From: Gammaproteobacteria bacterium
GTDB taxonomy: Bacteria > Pseudomonadota > Gammaproteobacteria > Steroidobacterales > Steroidobacteraceae
Direction of reading: 5' to 3'
Length of the DNA stretch: 38,328 nt
Assembly (NCBI GenBank): GCA_947469285.1
Contig: CANIOW010000028.1
Coordinates: 1-38,328 of the forward strand
Shown: piece by piece, positions 8,267-18,472 of the stretch
How the letters are laid out: every line of letters begins with the position of its first letter
Numbering within the stretch: position 1 is the stretch's first letter
Position numbers and translations under genes: made by a program
The notes under the pieces: generated by a model
Told to the model about the DNA's origin: nothing
Databases searched by the model: none
Seen by the model: the letters and a program-made list of their open reading frames with translations, nothing else

Positions 8267-10341
8267 GCGCGCGCCCACTGGAAAGTTATATCGCGGGCCG
8301 CTGGTGGCGCGCGCCTGGCGAGGGCGTGGTGTTGCGCGACGCCAGTACCTTCGAGGGCGTGGCGACGGTCGTGAGTGAGGGCCTCGATACGCAGGCGCTG
8401 TTACGGTACGCCCGTCACGTGGGCGGCCCGGCCTTGCGGCGGCTCACCTTCACCGAGCGGGCGGCGGCCTTGCGTAGCGTCGGTAAGCGCCTGCTGGAAC
8501 TGAAAGAGGCCTTTTACGCGCAGTCTTGGGCGACAGGCGCTACCCGCGCGGATGCGTGGGTCGATATCGAAGGCGGTATAGGAACTTTGCTCACCTACGC
8601 GAGCCGTGGTGGGCGCGACTTGCCGAATGCCCGCGTGTTACTCGACGGTGAAGTAGAGCGCTTGTCCAAGCAGGGCACCTTTGTGGCGCAGCACGTGCAT
8701 TTGCCCTTCGAAGGGGCGGCGATCCACATCAACGCATTCAATTTTCCAGTCTGGGGACTCTTGGAAAAACTGGCGCCGGCAATCTTGGCCGGCATGCCCG
8801 TGATTGTGAAGCCGGCCACCGCCACGTCCTATCTGACCGAGGCCGTGGTGCGCCAGATCATTGCGCTGGACATCTTGCCGGCGGGAGCTTTGCAACTCGT
8901 GGTGGGCTCGGTGGGAGATTTGTTTTCGCATCTGACCTGCCAGGACGTGGTGTCGTTCACGGGTTCTGCTGCCACGGCTATGCGTTTGCGGACCCATCCA
9001 CGCGTGGTCTCCGAATCCGTGCGCTTCTTGGCTGAAACCGATTCGTTGAACTGCGCACTGCTCGGGCCGGATGCGCAACCGGGCACACCAGAATTTGAGT
9101 TGTTGGTGCGCGAGGTGGTGCGCGAGATGACCGCGAAGGCGGGGCAAAAATGTACCGCCATTCGCAAAGTCATCGTCCCGGAGGCGTTGGCGGAACCGAT
9201 CGCCGCGGCGATTGCGGCGCGTCTGGCGACGATCACGGTTGGCGACCCGAGAGACGCGGGCGTGCGTATGGGTCCGCTGGCGACACTGGCGCAACGGACA
9301 GATGTGCTGGCGGCCCTGCAGGCGCTGCGCGCCGAAGCGGAGGTGGTCGCCGGCGATGTAGAGGCAGAACACGGTGCCACCGGTCAGCGTGCGCTGGGCG
9401 CGTTCATGTCGCCCGTGCTGCTGCGCAGCGTTGATGCCGCGCGTGCGCAGGTGGTGCATACCGTGGAGGCCTTCGGCCCAGTCGCGACGCTCTTGCCCTA
9501 TCGCGACTTGAGCGAAGCGGTGACCTGGGCCCGGCGGGGCGAGGGCAGTTTGGTCAGTTCGGTGTTCACGGCGGATGATGCGGTGGCGGAAGAACTGGTG
9601 TTGGGTCTGGCGCCTTACCACGGGCGCTTGTTGGTGGTGAATCGCCACTGTGCGGCGGAGTCCACCGGCCATGGCTCGCCCTTAGCCACCCTCGTGCATG
9701 GGGGCCCGGGCCGCGCCGGGGGCTCTGAGGAGATGGGCGGCATGCGCGGCCTCTTGCATTACATGCAGCGCACTGCCATCCAAGGTTCCCCCGAGACCTT
9801 GAGTCGTATCGGTGGGCGCTTCATTCGCGGAGCGACCACCCGTTCGCCGCGCGCGCACCCATTCCGCCTCCCGTTCTTTGAACTGGCGTTGGGCGATAGC
9901 TTCGAATCCGCAGAACGGGAAATCACGGTGGCCGATATTGAAGCCTTCGCGGCGCTATCGGGAGACCGGTTTTACGCGCATATGTCGGAAACTGAAGCGG
10001 CTCGCAATCCGCTGTTCGGTGGCCGAGTGGCGCATGGTTATTTCTTGATTAGCGCCGCGGCAGGCTTGTTTGTCGATCCCGACTACGGCCCGGTGCTGGG
10101 TAATTATGGGCTCGAGGCGTTGCGCTTCGTTAAACCCGTGAAGCCCGGCGACCGCATCCGGGTTCGCATCGCGTGTAAACAAAAGTCGCTGCGACCGGAA
10201 AAGGGTTGGGGCGAGGTGCGCTGGGATACCGAGATCAGCAATCAGGACGGCGAGACGGTCGCCGCCTACGAGGTGCTGACGATGGTGAGTATCCATTCCA
10301 TACCCGACCAAGCGGGCGGCACCGACTCCCTAGGCGGTTGA
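8263..10341 (+). CDS. paaZ: PaaZ, bifunctional oxepin-CoA hydrolase / aldehyde dehydrogenase
   Basis: PaaZ opens the oxepin-CoA ring with its hydratase domain and oxidises the resulting aldehyde with its NADP-dependent dehydrogenase domain. From GTG 8263 the protein is 692 residues. The aldehyde dehydrogenase part covers about 5-525, with general base Glu258 (LAETDS) and nucleophile Cys297 (GQKCTA). The MaoC-type hydratase part covers about 545-680, with Asp568 and His573 (SGDRFYAH). Both active sites are intact and numbered close to E. coli PaaZ. A TTG start at 8236 is possible but less likely. It ends the paa run, 13 bp tail-to-tail from hutF. Confidence 0.95.
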   Translation: MSARPLESYIAGRWWRAPGEGVVLRDASTFEGVATVVSEGLDTQALLRYARHVGGPALRRLTFTERAAALRSVGKRLLELKEAFYAQSWATGATRADAWVDIEGGIGTLLTYASRGGRDLPNARVLLDGEVERLSKQGTFVAQHVHLPFEGAAIHINAFNFPVWGLLEKLAPAILAGMPVIVKPATATSYLTEAVVRQIIALDILPAGALQLVVGSVGDLFSHLTCQDVVSFTGSAATAMRLRTHPRVVSESVRFLAETDSLNCALLGPDAQPGTPEFELLVREVVREMTAKAGQKCTAIRKVIVPEALAEPIAAAIAARLATITVGDPRDAGVRMGPLATLAQRTDVLAALQALRAEAEVVAGDVEAEHGATGQRALGAFMSPVLLRSVDAARAQVVHTVEAFGPVATLLPYRDLSEAVTWARRGEGSLVSSVFTADDAVAEELVLGLAPYHGRLLVVNRHCAAESTGHGSPLATLVHGGPGRAGGSEEMGGMRGLLHYMQRTAIQGSPETLSRIGGRFIRGATTRSPRAHPFRLPFFELALGDSFESAEREITVADIEAFAALSGDRFYAHMSETEAARNPLFGGRVAHGYFLISAAAGLFVDPDYGPVLGNYGLEALRFVKPVKPGDRIRVRIACKQKSLRPEKGWGEVRWDTEISNQDGETVAAYEVLTMVSIHSIPDQAGGTDSLGG

Positions 10342-10354
10342 CCGAGAAGGGGTA

Positions 10355-11713
10355 TCAGGTAGCGGCAGACCAGAGCTGGCGCATGGCGTGCTGCATGGCG
10401 GGTGCGGTCTCGCCGGGTGGTAAGCGTTGTCCGGCCACCCAAGTGCTGACAAAGGGCTGGCTGCCAGCGGCAAAGACGACGGCATCTAGCAAGTGGCTGT
10501 CGGGTATCCCTATCAACGCGGCATCGGCGGTGTTCAACACCAGCAGGTCCGCCCGGGCACCCACGGCCAGACCGCTGGCGTTCCAGCCGGCCGCGGCCGC
10601 GCCGCCGCTCAACAGGCGCTGGAACAAACGCGCTGCCGTGGCGCTGTGGCCGTCGCTGTCTGCGGCCACGTTGCGCTGGCGCAGGGCCAGGCGCTGGCCG
10701 TACTCGAGCCAGCGCAGCTCTTCGGTCCAGTGGCGGGTGACTTGGCTGTCACTGCCCACGGATAGCGGCGTGCTACTGGCCAGCCAGGCGGGCAGGTCGC
10801 ATAGGCCGTCGCCCAAGTTGGCTTCGGTGCCAGGGCACAGGACCACACCGGCGCCGCTGGCCGCCACCGCCTGAATTTCCTCCGCTGTGGCGTGGGTGGC
10901 GTGTACCAGTTGCCAGCGCGCATCCAGTGGCAGCTCGCGGGCCAGCCACTCGATGGGTCGCGCGCCCGTGCTGGCCAGGCAGTCGGTTACTTCGCCGGTT
11001 TGCTCGGCGATGTGGATATGGATGGGGCCGGGGTCGCCCTGCAGCAAACGCGTTAGCTCTAGCAGCGACGCCGGCGTGGCCGCACGCAAGGAGTGGATGG
11101 CCACGCCGGCGTCCACGTGGGGCAATCGCCAAGAGCGCACCGCGTCGCGCAGGCGCAGCACGCGGGCCACGTCGGTGGCAAAGCGGCGTTGGTCATGGCG
11201 CAGTGCTGCTTGAGCAAAGCCGGCACGTTCGTAGAGCACCGGCAGCAAGGTCAAGCCCATGCCGGTGTCCACCGCGGCCTGCGCCAGCGCGCGGCTCATG
11301 GTGGCCTCGTCGGCATAGGGCTGGCCGCTTTCGCGGTGGTGCAGGTAGTGGAATTCGCAGGTGTGCGTGTAGCCGCCGGCCAGCAGCTCGGTGTAAAGGT
11401 GCACGGCCACGGCGTGCAGCTGTTCGGGTGTGATGCGCAGCGCCACGCCGTACATTTGGTCGCGCCAGCTCCAGAAGTCGTCTGGCGCGCTGTCGCGGCG
11501 TTCTGCCAGACCAACAAAGGCACGCTGGAAGGCGTGGCTGTGGGCGTTGACCAACGCGGGCAGGGCAGGGCCCGACAAGCGCTGGGCGTGCGCCGGAGCC
11601 GGTGTGTGGGTCTGAATGTTGGACCAACGGCCTGCGCTGTCCACCGTCATCAACACCTCGCTTGCCCAGGCGCCTTGCACCCAGGCCCGTGGTGCCCACA
11701 AGGTGTGGCTCAT
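10355..11713 (-). CDS. hutF: HutF, formimidoylglutamate deiminase
   Basis: HutF hydrolyses N-formimidoyl-L-glutamate to N-formyl-L-glutamate and ammonia, the fourth step of the five-step histidine pathway. The 452-residue amidohydrolase has the metal-binding NAHSHAFQRAFVG near the N-terminus, HIHIAEQTGEV, the histidine-bearing LVHATHAT and VGSDSQV, as expected for this clade. ATG 11713 overlaps the hutG stop by four bases; an upstream extension is open but lies inside hutG. Its presence together with hutG shows that formylglutamate, not formamide, is the product route. It is the last gene of the minus-strand hut operon. Confidence 0.94.
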   Translation of the reverse strand: MSHTLWAPRAWVQGAWASEVLMTVDSAGRWSNIQTHTPAPAHAQRLSGPALPALVNAHSHAFQRAFVGLAERRDSAPDDFWSWRDQMYGVALRITPEQLHAVAVHLYTELLAGGYTHTCEFHYLHHRESGQPYADEATMSRALAQAAVDTGMGLTLLPVLYERAGFAQAALRHDQRRFATDVARVLRLRDAVRSWRLPHVDAGVAIHSLRAATPASLLELTRLLQGDPGPIHIHIAEQTGEVTDCLASTGARPIEWLARELPLDARWQLVHATHATAEEIQAVAASGAGVVLCPGTEANLGDGLCDLPAWLASSTPLSVGSDSQVTRHWTEELRWLEYGQRLALRQRNVAADSDGHSATAARLFQRLLSGGAAAAGWNASGLAVGARADLLVLNTADAALIGIPDSHLLDAVVFAAGSQPFVSTWVAGQRLPPGETAPAMQHAMRQLWSAAT

Positions 11714-12507
11714 GGTTGCCAGTCCAGCAAGGTCTGCACCATGCGGCGCAGCAGTGGTGAAATCTGTGCAGCACGCGCGTCGTGCCAGCGGTAGGGTGGT
11801 GCCTCGTGCATATAGGCGCGCCAGCACAGCTCGAGCTGCACCGCATGTACGCCTTGCTGGGGTTGGCCATAGTGGCGGGTGATGTGGCCGCCCTTGAAGC
11901 GCCCGTCCACCACATGGCTGTAGTCGGACTGCGCCGCAAACACCGCGGCCACTGCGTCGCGCAGACTGGGCGCGCAGCTGCTGCTATTAGCGCAGCCCAG
12001 GTTCAGGTGCGGCAGCGTGCCGGCAAAGAGCCAGGGCAATTCGCTCTTGATGCTGTGCGCGTCGAACAGCACTGCGTGGCCGTGGAGGGACTGGAGCTGC
12101 GCCAGTTGCTCACGCAGCGCGTCGTGGTAGGGCTGCCAATAGGTGGCCACCCGCTGGGCTATCTCGGTGGACGTTGGCGCCATGCCGTCGCGGTAGAGGG
12201 GGTCGCCAGTGAAGTGGCGCGTTGGGCACAGCTCGGTGTGGTTCTGCCCGGGGTACAGGGGTGCGTTGTCGCAGGAGCGGTTGAGGTCTACCACATAGCG
12301 GCTGTAGCGCGGCACCACGAGGCTGGCGCCCAGCCCTTGCGCAAAGCTGTATAGGCGGTCTAGAAACCAGTCGGTGTCTTCGGCCTGTAGCGCGCGTTCG
12401 GTGTAGCGCCCTTGCAGCTCGTCCGGGATGGCACTGCCCACGTGGGGCAGGCTGATCAGCAGCGGTGTGTGGCCACGCTGCAGGGTGTAGACGTGGTGGC
12501 GGTTCAT
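11710..12507 (-). CDS. hutG: HutG, N-formylglutamate deformylase
   Basis: HutG hydrolyses N-formyl-L-glutamate to L-glutamate and formate, the last step of the pathway begun by HutH. The 265 residues match the N-formylglutamate amidohydrolase family: [13 protein letters not shown] (about 16-28), [14 protein letters not shown] (about 64-77), LFDAHSI with metal ligands, and [13 protein letters not shown]. This is the FGase type, not the agmatinase-like formiminoglutamase that shares the hutG name in other bacteria. It overlaps hutI and hutF by four bases each. Confidence 0.94.
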   Translation of the reverse strand: MNRHHVYTLQRGHTPLLISLPHVGSAIPDELQGRYTERALQAEDTDWFLDRLYSFAQGLGASLVVPRYSRYVVDLNRSCDNAPLYPGQNHTELCPTRHFTGDPLYRDGMAPTSTEIAQRVATYWQPYHDALREQLAQLQSLHGHAVLFDAHSIKSELPWLFAGTLPHLNLGCANSSSCAPSLRDAVAAVFAAQSDYSHVVDGRFKGGHITRHYGQPQQGVHAVQLELCWRAYMHEAPPYRWHDARAAQISPLLRRMVQTLLDWQP

Positions 12508-13730
12508 GCGGCGGGCCGGGGTGTGCCGGCGAAGACAACGCGTTGGCAGGGATTGTGACCAAAGCGATAGGCCAGTTCGCGTGGGTGTTCAGCGTCCCAG
12601 ATAACAAAGTCTGCGCGCTGGCCCGCGGCCAGGGTGCCGCGGTCCGTCAAGCCCAAAGCCCGGGCGGCGTGCAGCGTGACGCCGTGCCAGGCTTCTTCGG
12701 GCGTCAGGCGAAACAGCGTGCAGGCCATGTTCAGCATCAGCAACAAGCTCAAGGCCGGTGATGAACCCGGGTTGTGGTCGGTGGCGATGGCGATGGGGAC
12801 ACCCGCGTCGCGCAGCGCCTGCACTGGCGGAAGCTGGGTTTCACGCAGGAAGTAGTAGGCGCCCGGCAGCAGCATGGCCACGCTGCCGTGTTGGCGCATG
12901 GCAGCGATGCCGCTGGGTGATAAGTGCTCTAGGTGGTCGCAGCTGAGTGCGCCATAGGCGGCGGCCAGTGCCGCGCCGCCCTGGTCGCTGAGTTGTTCGG
13001 CATGCAGCTTGACGGGCAGGCCCAAGCTTGTGGCGGCTTGAAAGAGACGCTCGGTTTGGGCTGGGCTGAACCCGATGTGGTCGCAGAAGGCGTCCACCGC
13101 ATCGACCAGACCGGCGGCGTGTTGTGCCGCCAGCCAAGTGCAGGCGTCTTCGATGTAGGCGTCGGCGCGGCCGGTGTACTCGGGCGGCAGCGCGTGGGCC
13201 GCCAAGGACGTGGTGCGAACGCTCACCGGCAACTCGCGCCCGATGCGGCGCGCTACGCCCAGGCAGCGCGCTTCGTGCTCGGCGCTCAGGCCGTAGCCAG
13301 ACTTAATTTCCAGCGTGGTGACGCCTTCCTTCATCAGTGCCCGGGCGCGCCCGGCGGCGCTGGCAAACAGGCTGTCGTCGCTGGCAGCGCGCGTGGCGGA
13401 CACGGTGCTGCGAATACCACCGCCTGCACGCGCAATCTCCTCGTAGCTGGCACCCTGCAGGCGCAGCTCGAACTCGGCCGCACGGTCGCCGCTATAGACC
13501 AGATGGGTGTGGGCGTCGATCAGGCCCGGCGTAACCAGTGCGCCTTGCAGGTCCTGTTCGGCATGGGGCTGCAGTGTGCGCGGCAGGTCGGCGTCGGCGC
13601 CCAGCCACACGATGCGCTCGCCTTGCGTGACCACGGCACCGTCGTCCACCCAGCCCCAGGCGCTGCCGGGTGCCATGGTGGCCAGTCGGGCGTGACGCCA
13701 CACGACGCTTGCGGTTGCTGGGGTGTTCAT
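12504..13730 (-). CDS. hutI: HutI, imidazolonepropionase
   Basis: HutI opens 4-imidazolone-5-propanoate to formimidoylglutamate. The 408-residue amidohydrolase carries the metal motif [19 protein letters not shown], the family signature [13 protein letters not shown], the conserved [27 protein letters not shown] and [13 protein letters not shown] 13730 was chosen because it overlaps the hutD stop as ATGA and gives the usual length; the frame is open further upstream only as an overlap with hutD. The 3' end overlaps hutG by four bases. Confidence 0.95.
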   Translation of the reverse strand: MNTPATASVVWRHARLATMAPGSAWGWVDDGAVVTQGERIVWLGADADLPRTLQPHAEQDLQGALVTPGLIDAHTHLVYSGDRAAEFELRLQGASYEEIARAGGGIRSTVSATRAASDDSLFASAAGRARALMKEGVTTLEIKSGYGLSAEHEARCLGVARRIGRELPVSVRTTSLAAHALPPEYTGRADAYIEDACTWLAAQHAAGLVDAVDAFCDHIGFSPAQTERLFQAATSLGLPVKLHAEQLSDQGGAALAAAYGALSCDHLEHLSPSGIAAMRQHGSVAMLLPGAYYFLRETQLPPVQALRDAGVPIAIATDHNPGSSPALSLLLMLNMACTLFRLTPEEAWHGVTLHAARALGLTDRGTLAAGQRADFVIWDAEHPRELAYRFGHNPCQRVVFAGTPRPAA

Positions 13731-14323
13731 GACGGGCGTGCCGTGAATTGCAGCCACCAAGCACCGCGGGCGACCGGTTGGCCAGTGGCGGCCGTGGGCG
13801 CAGGCGTCAGACGCCAACGTTGCTGGGCCGCCTGCTCGCTGTAGGCCAAGGTGTGGGCTGGCAGGTTCAAGCCGGCTCCGTCGTCCACTTGCAGCCTGGC
13901 CGCAGTGGCGGTGTACACCGCGCGCAGCGCGGCGCTGCTGGCCCAGTCTTTCTGTGCCTTCACCGTGAACATGTCCGCGTGGCCCGCGGCGTTTTGCGCC
14001 ATCAGGTTGAGGTCTTGCGTAGCGCCGTCCAGCAACTCGCATTGCGGCGCCGATGCACCGTCAAAACGCAGTGGTGCACTGCCCATGCTGAGCCGCACGC
14101 GCCGGTTGGCAAAACGCAGCACCATGCCTTCACCTTGCACCACGGCAATCCAGCGTTCGACCCCCGCGTAGGAACTGAACGGTCCGTGGCTTTCGATGCG
14201 GGCCACGCTGATACGGCATTGCCAGTCAGCGCCTGGTGGCCAGGCCAGTAACTCGCAGGTGCTGCCGCCGCCGTTGCGCCACGGCTGGGGTGGCACGTCT
14301 TGCAGCTGCACGGTGTGGATCAT
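13727..14323 (-). CDS. hutD: HutD/Ves family protein
   Basis: This 198-residue protein belongs to the HutD family, cupin-like proteins found in hut operons of many proteobacteria. Typical segments are the start with [39 protein letters not shown] and [11 protein letters not shown]. In Pseudomonas fluorescens, HutD has been proposed to limit hut expression by binding a pathway intermediate; no catalytic activity is settled. It sits between hutC and hutI with 4-bp overlaps on both sides. Confidence 0.92.
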   Translation of the reverse strand: MIHTVQLQDVPPQPWRNGGGSTCELLAWPPGADWQCRISVARIESHGPFSSYAGVERWIAVVQGEGMVLRFANRRVRLSMGSAPLRFDGASAPQCELLDGATQDLNLMAQNAAGHADMFTVKAQKDWASSAALRAVYTATAARLQVDDGAGLNLPAHTLAYSEQAAQQRWRLTPAPTAATGQPVARGAWWLQFTARPS

Positions 14324-15090
14324 GGTTGGAACTCGCCATGCAAGCTGTAGCGGCTGCCGGGGTGGACCAGTCGTGCGATGGTGATGGGGGCTTCACGGGT
14401 GAAGGTGCGTCGCACCAGGATCAGGCAGGCGGTGTCTGCAGCCACGCCCAGCAGCCGCGCCTCTTGTCGCGTGGCCTGGGCCGCTTCGATGCTGTACTGC
14501 GCGCGCCACAAAGCGGTGGTCCGGAAGAGTTCGTGCGTGGGCGTGATGCGGGTGAAGTCGGCCTGTAGGTAGCGTGGCGCCACGGCTGGGTTCACATAGC
14601 GGTCTTCGCACTGCAAGGGCACGCCGTTTTCTAAGTGCACGATCAAGGTGTGGAAGACTGCGCTGCCCGGTGCCACCTCCAGCTGCGTGGCCAGTTCGGT
14701 GCTGGCAGGCTCGCTGCGCTGCAGGTGGACGCGCGACTCGTGGTGGTGGCCGCGACCTACGATCTCTTCGTGCAGGTCGACAATGGTCAAGGTGCTGCTC
14801 ACCTTGTGCAGCTGTGCCGCAAACGTGCCCACGCCCTGGAGGCGCTCCACCAGACCTTCAGCCTGCAGTTCGCGCAGCGCACGGTTGACCGTCATGCGGC
14901 TCACACCAAACTGCGCCACCAGTTCCGCTTCTGAAGGCATTAGCGCGCCAGACGGCCACTGGCCAGCAGCCAGACCGTCTTTCAGGTGCTGCTTGACACG
15001 GGTGTAGGGCGCACCCGGGCCCGTGCGGCTGGTGCTGGCAGCGCGCGGGGTGGCCACTGCCCGGGGCGGATGCATACGCGGGGAAACCAT
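14320..15090 (-). CDS. hutC: HutC, histidine utilisation repressor (GntR family)
   Basis: HutC represses hut genes and is released by urocanate. The 256-residue protein has a GntR winged helix at about 25-90 (MPSEAELVAQFGVSRMTVNR, then LVERLQGVGTF) and a UTRA ligand-binding domain from about 100 (HHHESRVHLQRSEPAS) to the end. The first 20 residues are low-complexity, and starts at M1 or M6 are both plausible. It is the first gene of the minus-strand operon and faces hutU across a 70-bp gap with an inverted repeat, so it should control both directions including itself. Confidence 0.94.
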   Translation of the reverse strand: MVSPRMHPPRAVATPRAASTSRTGPGAPYTRVKQHLKDGLAAGQWPSGALMPSEAELVAQFGVSRMTVNRALRELQAEGLVERLQGVGTFAAQLHKVSSTLTIVDLHEEIVGRGHHHESRVHLQRSEPASTELATQLEVAPGSAVFHTLIVHLENGVPLQCEDRYVNPAVAPRYLQADFTRITPTHELFRTTALWRAQYSIEAAQATRQEARLLGVAADTACLILVRRTFTREAPITIARLVHPGSRYSLHGEFQP

Positions 15091-15100
15091 GCGCCCATGC

Positions 15101-15128
15101 TACTTGCATAGGGTTGTCTAGACAAGTA
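15101..15128. promoter_or_regulatory. Candidate HutC operator between hutC and hutU
   Basis: The gap between the divergent hut operons contains the perfect 12-bp palindrome TTGTCTAGACAA (15114-15125). Outer arms TACTTG (15101-15106) and CAAGTA (15123-15128) form a second, wider inverted repeat sharing its right side. Known HutC sites contain inverted TTGT/ACAA-type half-sites, so this fits a HutC operator. No -35/-10 pair stands out. Confidence 0.65.
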
Positions 15129-15160
15129 GAGTCAAGCCCTGAAATCCCTGAGAGCGTCTC

Positions 15161-16885
15161 ATGACCGATCACTCCGCCATGCGCCCACTGGCCAAGACGC
15201 CGGCCCAGCCGCACCCCGTGCGCGCACCGCGTGGCAGCACCCTCACCTGTGCCAACTGGCTGATCGAAGCGGCCTACCGCATGCTGCAAAACAACCTCGA
15301 CCCCGAAGTTGCCGAAAACCCCGACGCACTGGTGGTCTACGGCGGCATCGGCAAGGCGGCGCGCAATTGGGAATGTTATGAGGCCATCCTCGAGTCCCTG
15401 CGTCGCCTGCGGCCCGACGAGACCTTGCTCATCCAAAGCGGCAAGCCGGTGGGCGTGTTCCGCACCCACGAAGGCGCGCCGCGTGTGCTGCTGGCCAACA
15501 GCAACCTGGTGCCCAAGTGGGCCACTTGGGAGCACTTTGACGAGCTCGACCGCAAGGGCCTGATGATGTACGGCCAGATGACGGCCGGCAGCTGGATCTA
15601 CATCGGCAGCCAGGGCATTGTGCAGGGCACGTTTGAGACCTTGGTCGAAGCCGGCAAGCAGCACTACCACGGCAGCTGGGCGGGGCGCTGGGTGCTCACC
15701 GCCGGCTTGGGCGGCATGGGTGGCGCACAGCCCCTGGCTGCCACCTTTGCCGGTGCCTGCAGCCTGAACATCGAGTGCCAGCAAAGCCGCATCGACTTTC
15801 GCCTACGCAGCAAGTATGTGGACGAACAAGCCACCGGCCTGGACGACGCCTTGGCCCGCCTTCAGCGTTACACCGCCGACAAACAAGCCATTAGCATCGC
15901 GCTGCTGGGCAACGCGGCTGAACTGCTGCCCGAGATGGTACGCCGTGGTGTGCGGCCTGACTTTGTCACCGACCAGACCAGTGCCCACGACCTGGTCAAC
16001 GGCTACCTGCCCGCTGGCTGGTCCGTGGCGCGTTGGCGTGCGGCGCAGGCCGACACCAGCCAGCACGCGGAACTGCGTCAGGCCGCTGCTCAGAGCTGCG
16101 CCGTGCACGTGCAGGCCATGCTCGACTTCCAGGCCGCGGGGGTGCCCACGGTGGACTACGGCAACAACATCCGTCAGGTGGCGTTTGACGCCGGCGTGAA
16201 AAACGCCTTCAACTTCCCCGGTTTTGTGCCCGCCTATGTGCGGCCGCTGTTTTGCCGCGGCAAGGGCCCATTCCGCTGGGTGGCACTGAGTGGCGACCCC
16301 GAAGACATCCGCAAGACCGACGCCAAGATGAAAGAGCTGTTCCCGGCCGATGCGCCCCTGCACCGCTGGCTCGACATGGCCGGTGAGCGCATCGCCTTCC
16401 AAGGCCTGCCTGCACGCATCTGCTGGATCGGCCTGGGCGAGCGCCACCGCGCGGGCCTGGCGTTCAATGCAATGGTCAAGAGCGGCGAGCTCTCGGCCCC
16501 CATCGTCATCGGCCGCGACCACCTAGACAGCGGCAGCGTGGCCAGCCCCAACCGCGAAACCGAAAGCATGATGGATGGCAGCGACGCCGTCAGCGACTGG
16601 CCCTTGCTCAACGCCTTGCTCAACACTGCCAGCGGCGCCACCTGGGTCAGTTTTCACCACGGCGGTGGTGTGGGCATGGGCTACAGCCAGCACAGCGGCG
16701 TGGTGATCGTGTGTGACGGCACCGCTGAGGCCACCCGGCGCATTGAACGTGTGCTGTGGAACGACCCTGGTACTGGCGTGATGCGCCATGCCGATGCCGG
16801 CTACGACGTCGCCGTGGCCTGCGCGCAGGAGCAAGGTCTGAACCTGCCCATGATCCACCGCGGCCACGCCGGAAAGATCGCCTGA
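15161..16885 (+). CDS. hutU: HutU, urocanate hydratase
   Basis: HutU adds water to urocanate to give imidazolonepropionate using tightly bound NAD as an electrophile. The 574 residues cover the whole family: [17 protein letters not shown] near the N-terminus, the dinucleotide-binding [12 protein letters not shown] (about 185-197), RVVWIG-type segment [18 protein letters not shown] (about 420), and the C-terminal [18 protein letters not shown]. It is the first gene on the plus strand after the HutC operator, and its stop TGA shares one base with the hutH ATG. Confidence 0.96.
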   Translation: MTDHSAMRPLAKTPAQPHPVRAPRGSTLTCANWLIEAAYRMLQNNLDPEVAENPDALVVYGGIGKAARNWECYEAILESLRRLRPDETLLIQSGKPVGVFRTHEGAPRVLLANSNLVPKWATWEHFDELDRKGLMMYGQMTAGSWIYIGSQGIVQGTFETLVEAGKQHYHGSWAGRWVLTAGLGGMGGAQPLAATFAGACSLNIECQQSRIDFRLRSKYVDEQATGLDDALARLQRYTADKQAISIALLGNAAELLPEMVRRGVRPDFVTDQTSAHDLVNGYLPAGWSVARWRAAQADTSQHAELRQAAAQSCAVHVQAMLDFQAAGVPTVDYGNNIRQVAFDAGVKNAFNFPGFVPAYVRPLFCRGKGPFRWVALSGDPEDIRKTDAKMKELFPADAPLHRWLDMAGERIAFQGLPARICWIGLGERHRAGLAFNAMVKSGELSAPIVIGRDHLDSGSVASPNRETESMMDGSDAVSDWPLLNALLNTASGATWVSFHHGGGVGMGYSQHSGVVIVCDGTAEATRRIERVLWNDPGTGVMRHADAGYDVAVACAQEQGLNLPMIHRGHAGKIA

Positions 16886-18423
16886 TGCTGCTGCGCCCCG
16901 CCCACATCACGCTTGACGAGCTGCACGCCATCCACGCTGGGTGCGAACCTTTGGTGATGGACCCGCAGGCCCTGCGCGGCATCGAGGCCAGTGCCGCCGT
17001 GGTACGCCGTGCGGCCGAAGGGTCTGTGCCGGTCTACGGTGTCAACACCGGCTTTGGCAAGCTGGCCAGCACGCGCATCAGTGAAACCGACCTGGCCACG
17101 CTGCAGCTCAACCTCATCCGCAGCCACAGCGTGGGCGTGGGTGAGCCTCTGGCACCGGCGGTGGTGCGTTTGATGCTGGCCATCAAGGCCGCCAGCCTGG
17201 CGCGTGGTCACAGTGGGGTGCGGCCGGTGGTTATCGACACGCTGCTGGCGGTGCACAACGCCGGGCTCATTCCCTATGTGCCCTCGCAAGGCTCGGTGGG
17301 AGCCAGCGGCGACCTGGCACCCTTGTCACACCTGACCTTGGCGCTGCTGGGCGAAGGGGACTTCTTGGTGGACGGCCAACGCCAGCCCGCCGCGGCAGCG
17401 CTGCAAGCCCAGCAGATTACGCCGCTGAAGCTGCAAGCCAAAGAAGGCCTGGCGCTGATCAACGGCACGCAGACCAGCACCGCGCTGGCGCTACATGCGC
17501 TGTTCAGTTTCGAGCCGGTGCTGGAGTCGGCCTTGGTCATCGGTGCGTTGACGGTGGACGCCGCACGCGGCAGCGACGGCCCGTTTGATCCGCGCATCCA
17601 CGCGCTGCGTGGCCAGCCAGGTCAGATCGACGTGGCGCAGTACTACCGCGCCTTGCTGCAAGGCAGCGCCATTCGCGCCAGCCACGAAGAAGGCGACGAC
17701 CGGGTACAAGACCCTTATTGCCTGCGCTGCCAACCGCAGGTGGTGGGCGCCTGCCTGGACCAGATGCGGCACGCCGCGCTGGTGTTGCTACGCGAAGCCA
17801 ATGCGGTCACCGACAATCCGCTGGTCTTTGCTGAGGACGGCGCCATGATTTCCGGCGGCAACTTCCACGCCGAGCCCGTGGCGCTGGCGGCCGACGCCAT
17901 GGCCTGCGCCATCGCCGAAGTGGGTGCCATCGCCGAGCGGCGCATTGCGATGCTGATTGACAGCGGCGTTTCGCGCCTGCCGCCCTTCCTGACGCCCAAC
18001 GCCGGCCTGAACAGCGGTTTCATGATCGCGCACGTGACGGCCGCGGCACTGGCCAGCGAGAACAAAAGCCTGGCACACCCGGCCAGCGTAGACAGCCTGC
18101 CCACCAGCGCCAACCAGGAAGACCACGTCAGCATGGCCACCTTTGCCGCGCGTCGGCTGCAGGCCATGATCGCCAACGTGGCCTACATCCTGGGCATTGA
18201 ACTGCTGGCTGCGGCGCAGGGCATCGACTTCCTGCGGCCGCTGCAAAGCTCACCCGCGCTGGAGCAGGTGCACGCCTTGTTGCGCGCACAGTGCCCCAGC
18301 ATGCTGCAAGACCGCTATCTGGCGCCGGACATTGAAGCCGCCAGCAGCCTTGTGCGGGGTGGCGAACTGGCCCGCATCTTGCGCACCCTGCCGGCACTGC
18401 CGGCGCTGTGGATACCAGTCTGA
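16885..18423 (+). CDS. hutH: HutH, histidine ammonia-lyase
   Basis: HutH removes ammonia from L-histidine to form urocanate, the first step of the pathway. The protein has 512 residues from ATG 16885. Ala140-Ser141-Gly142 in [15 protein letters not shown] is the triad that cyclises to the MIO cofactor. Other family segments are [11 protein letters not shown] (about 52-62) and NQEDHVSM near the C-terminal third. The frame is open upstream but only as a shadow of hutU. No histidine or urocanate transporter accompanies the block; the APC permease at 32404 is 14 kb away and in another operon. Confidence 0.96.
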   Translation: MLLRPAHITLDELHAIHAGCEPLVMDPQALRGIEASAAVVRRAAEGSVPVYGVNTGFGKLASTRISETDLATLQLNLIRSHSVGVGEPLAPAVVRLMLAIKAASLARGHSGVRPVVIDTLLAVHNAGLIPYVPSQGSVGASGDLAPLSHLTLALLGEGDFLVDGQRQPAAAALQAQQITPLKLQAKEGLALINGTQTSTALALHALFSFEPVLESALVIGALTVDAARGSDGPFDPRIHALRGQPGQIDVAQYYRALLQGSAIRASHEEGDDRVQDPYCLRCQPQVVGACLDQMRHAALVLLREANAVTDNPLVFAEDGAMISGGNFHAEPVALAADAMACAIAEVGAIAERRIAMLIDSGVSRLPPFLTPNAGLNSGFMIAHVTAAALASENKSLAHPASVDSLPTSANQEDHVSMATFAARRLQAMIANVAYILGIELLAAAQGIDFLRPLQSSPALEQVHALLRAQCPSMLQDRYLAPDIEAASSLVRGGELARILRTLPALPALWIPV

Positions 18424-18472
18424 GCGGCCGGCACCACGTTTTGCCTAGTCGACGTTGCCGGCTCCGCTGCGC

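Noticed and set aside
13731-14042. N-terminal extension of HutI by about 104 residues
   Set aside because: It lies wholly within hutD, has no family similarity, and the ATG at 13730 gives the normal length and an ATGA overlap.
16756-16884. N-terminal extension of HutH
   Set aside because: It is an antiphase reading of the end of hutU; ATG 16885 gives the expected protein and ASG position.
18427-18462. GCCGGCA/TGCCGGC inverted repeat after hutH as a rho-independent terminator
   Set aside because: The 7-bp stem has a 22-nt loop and no following T-run, so I did not list it as a terminator.
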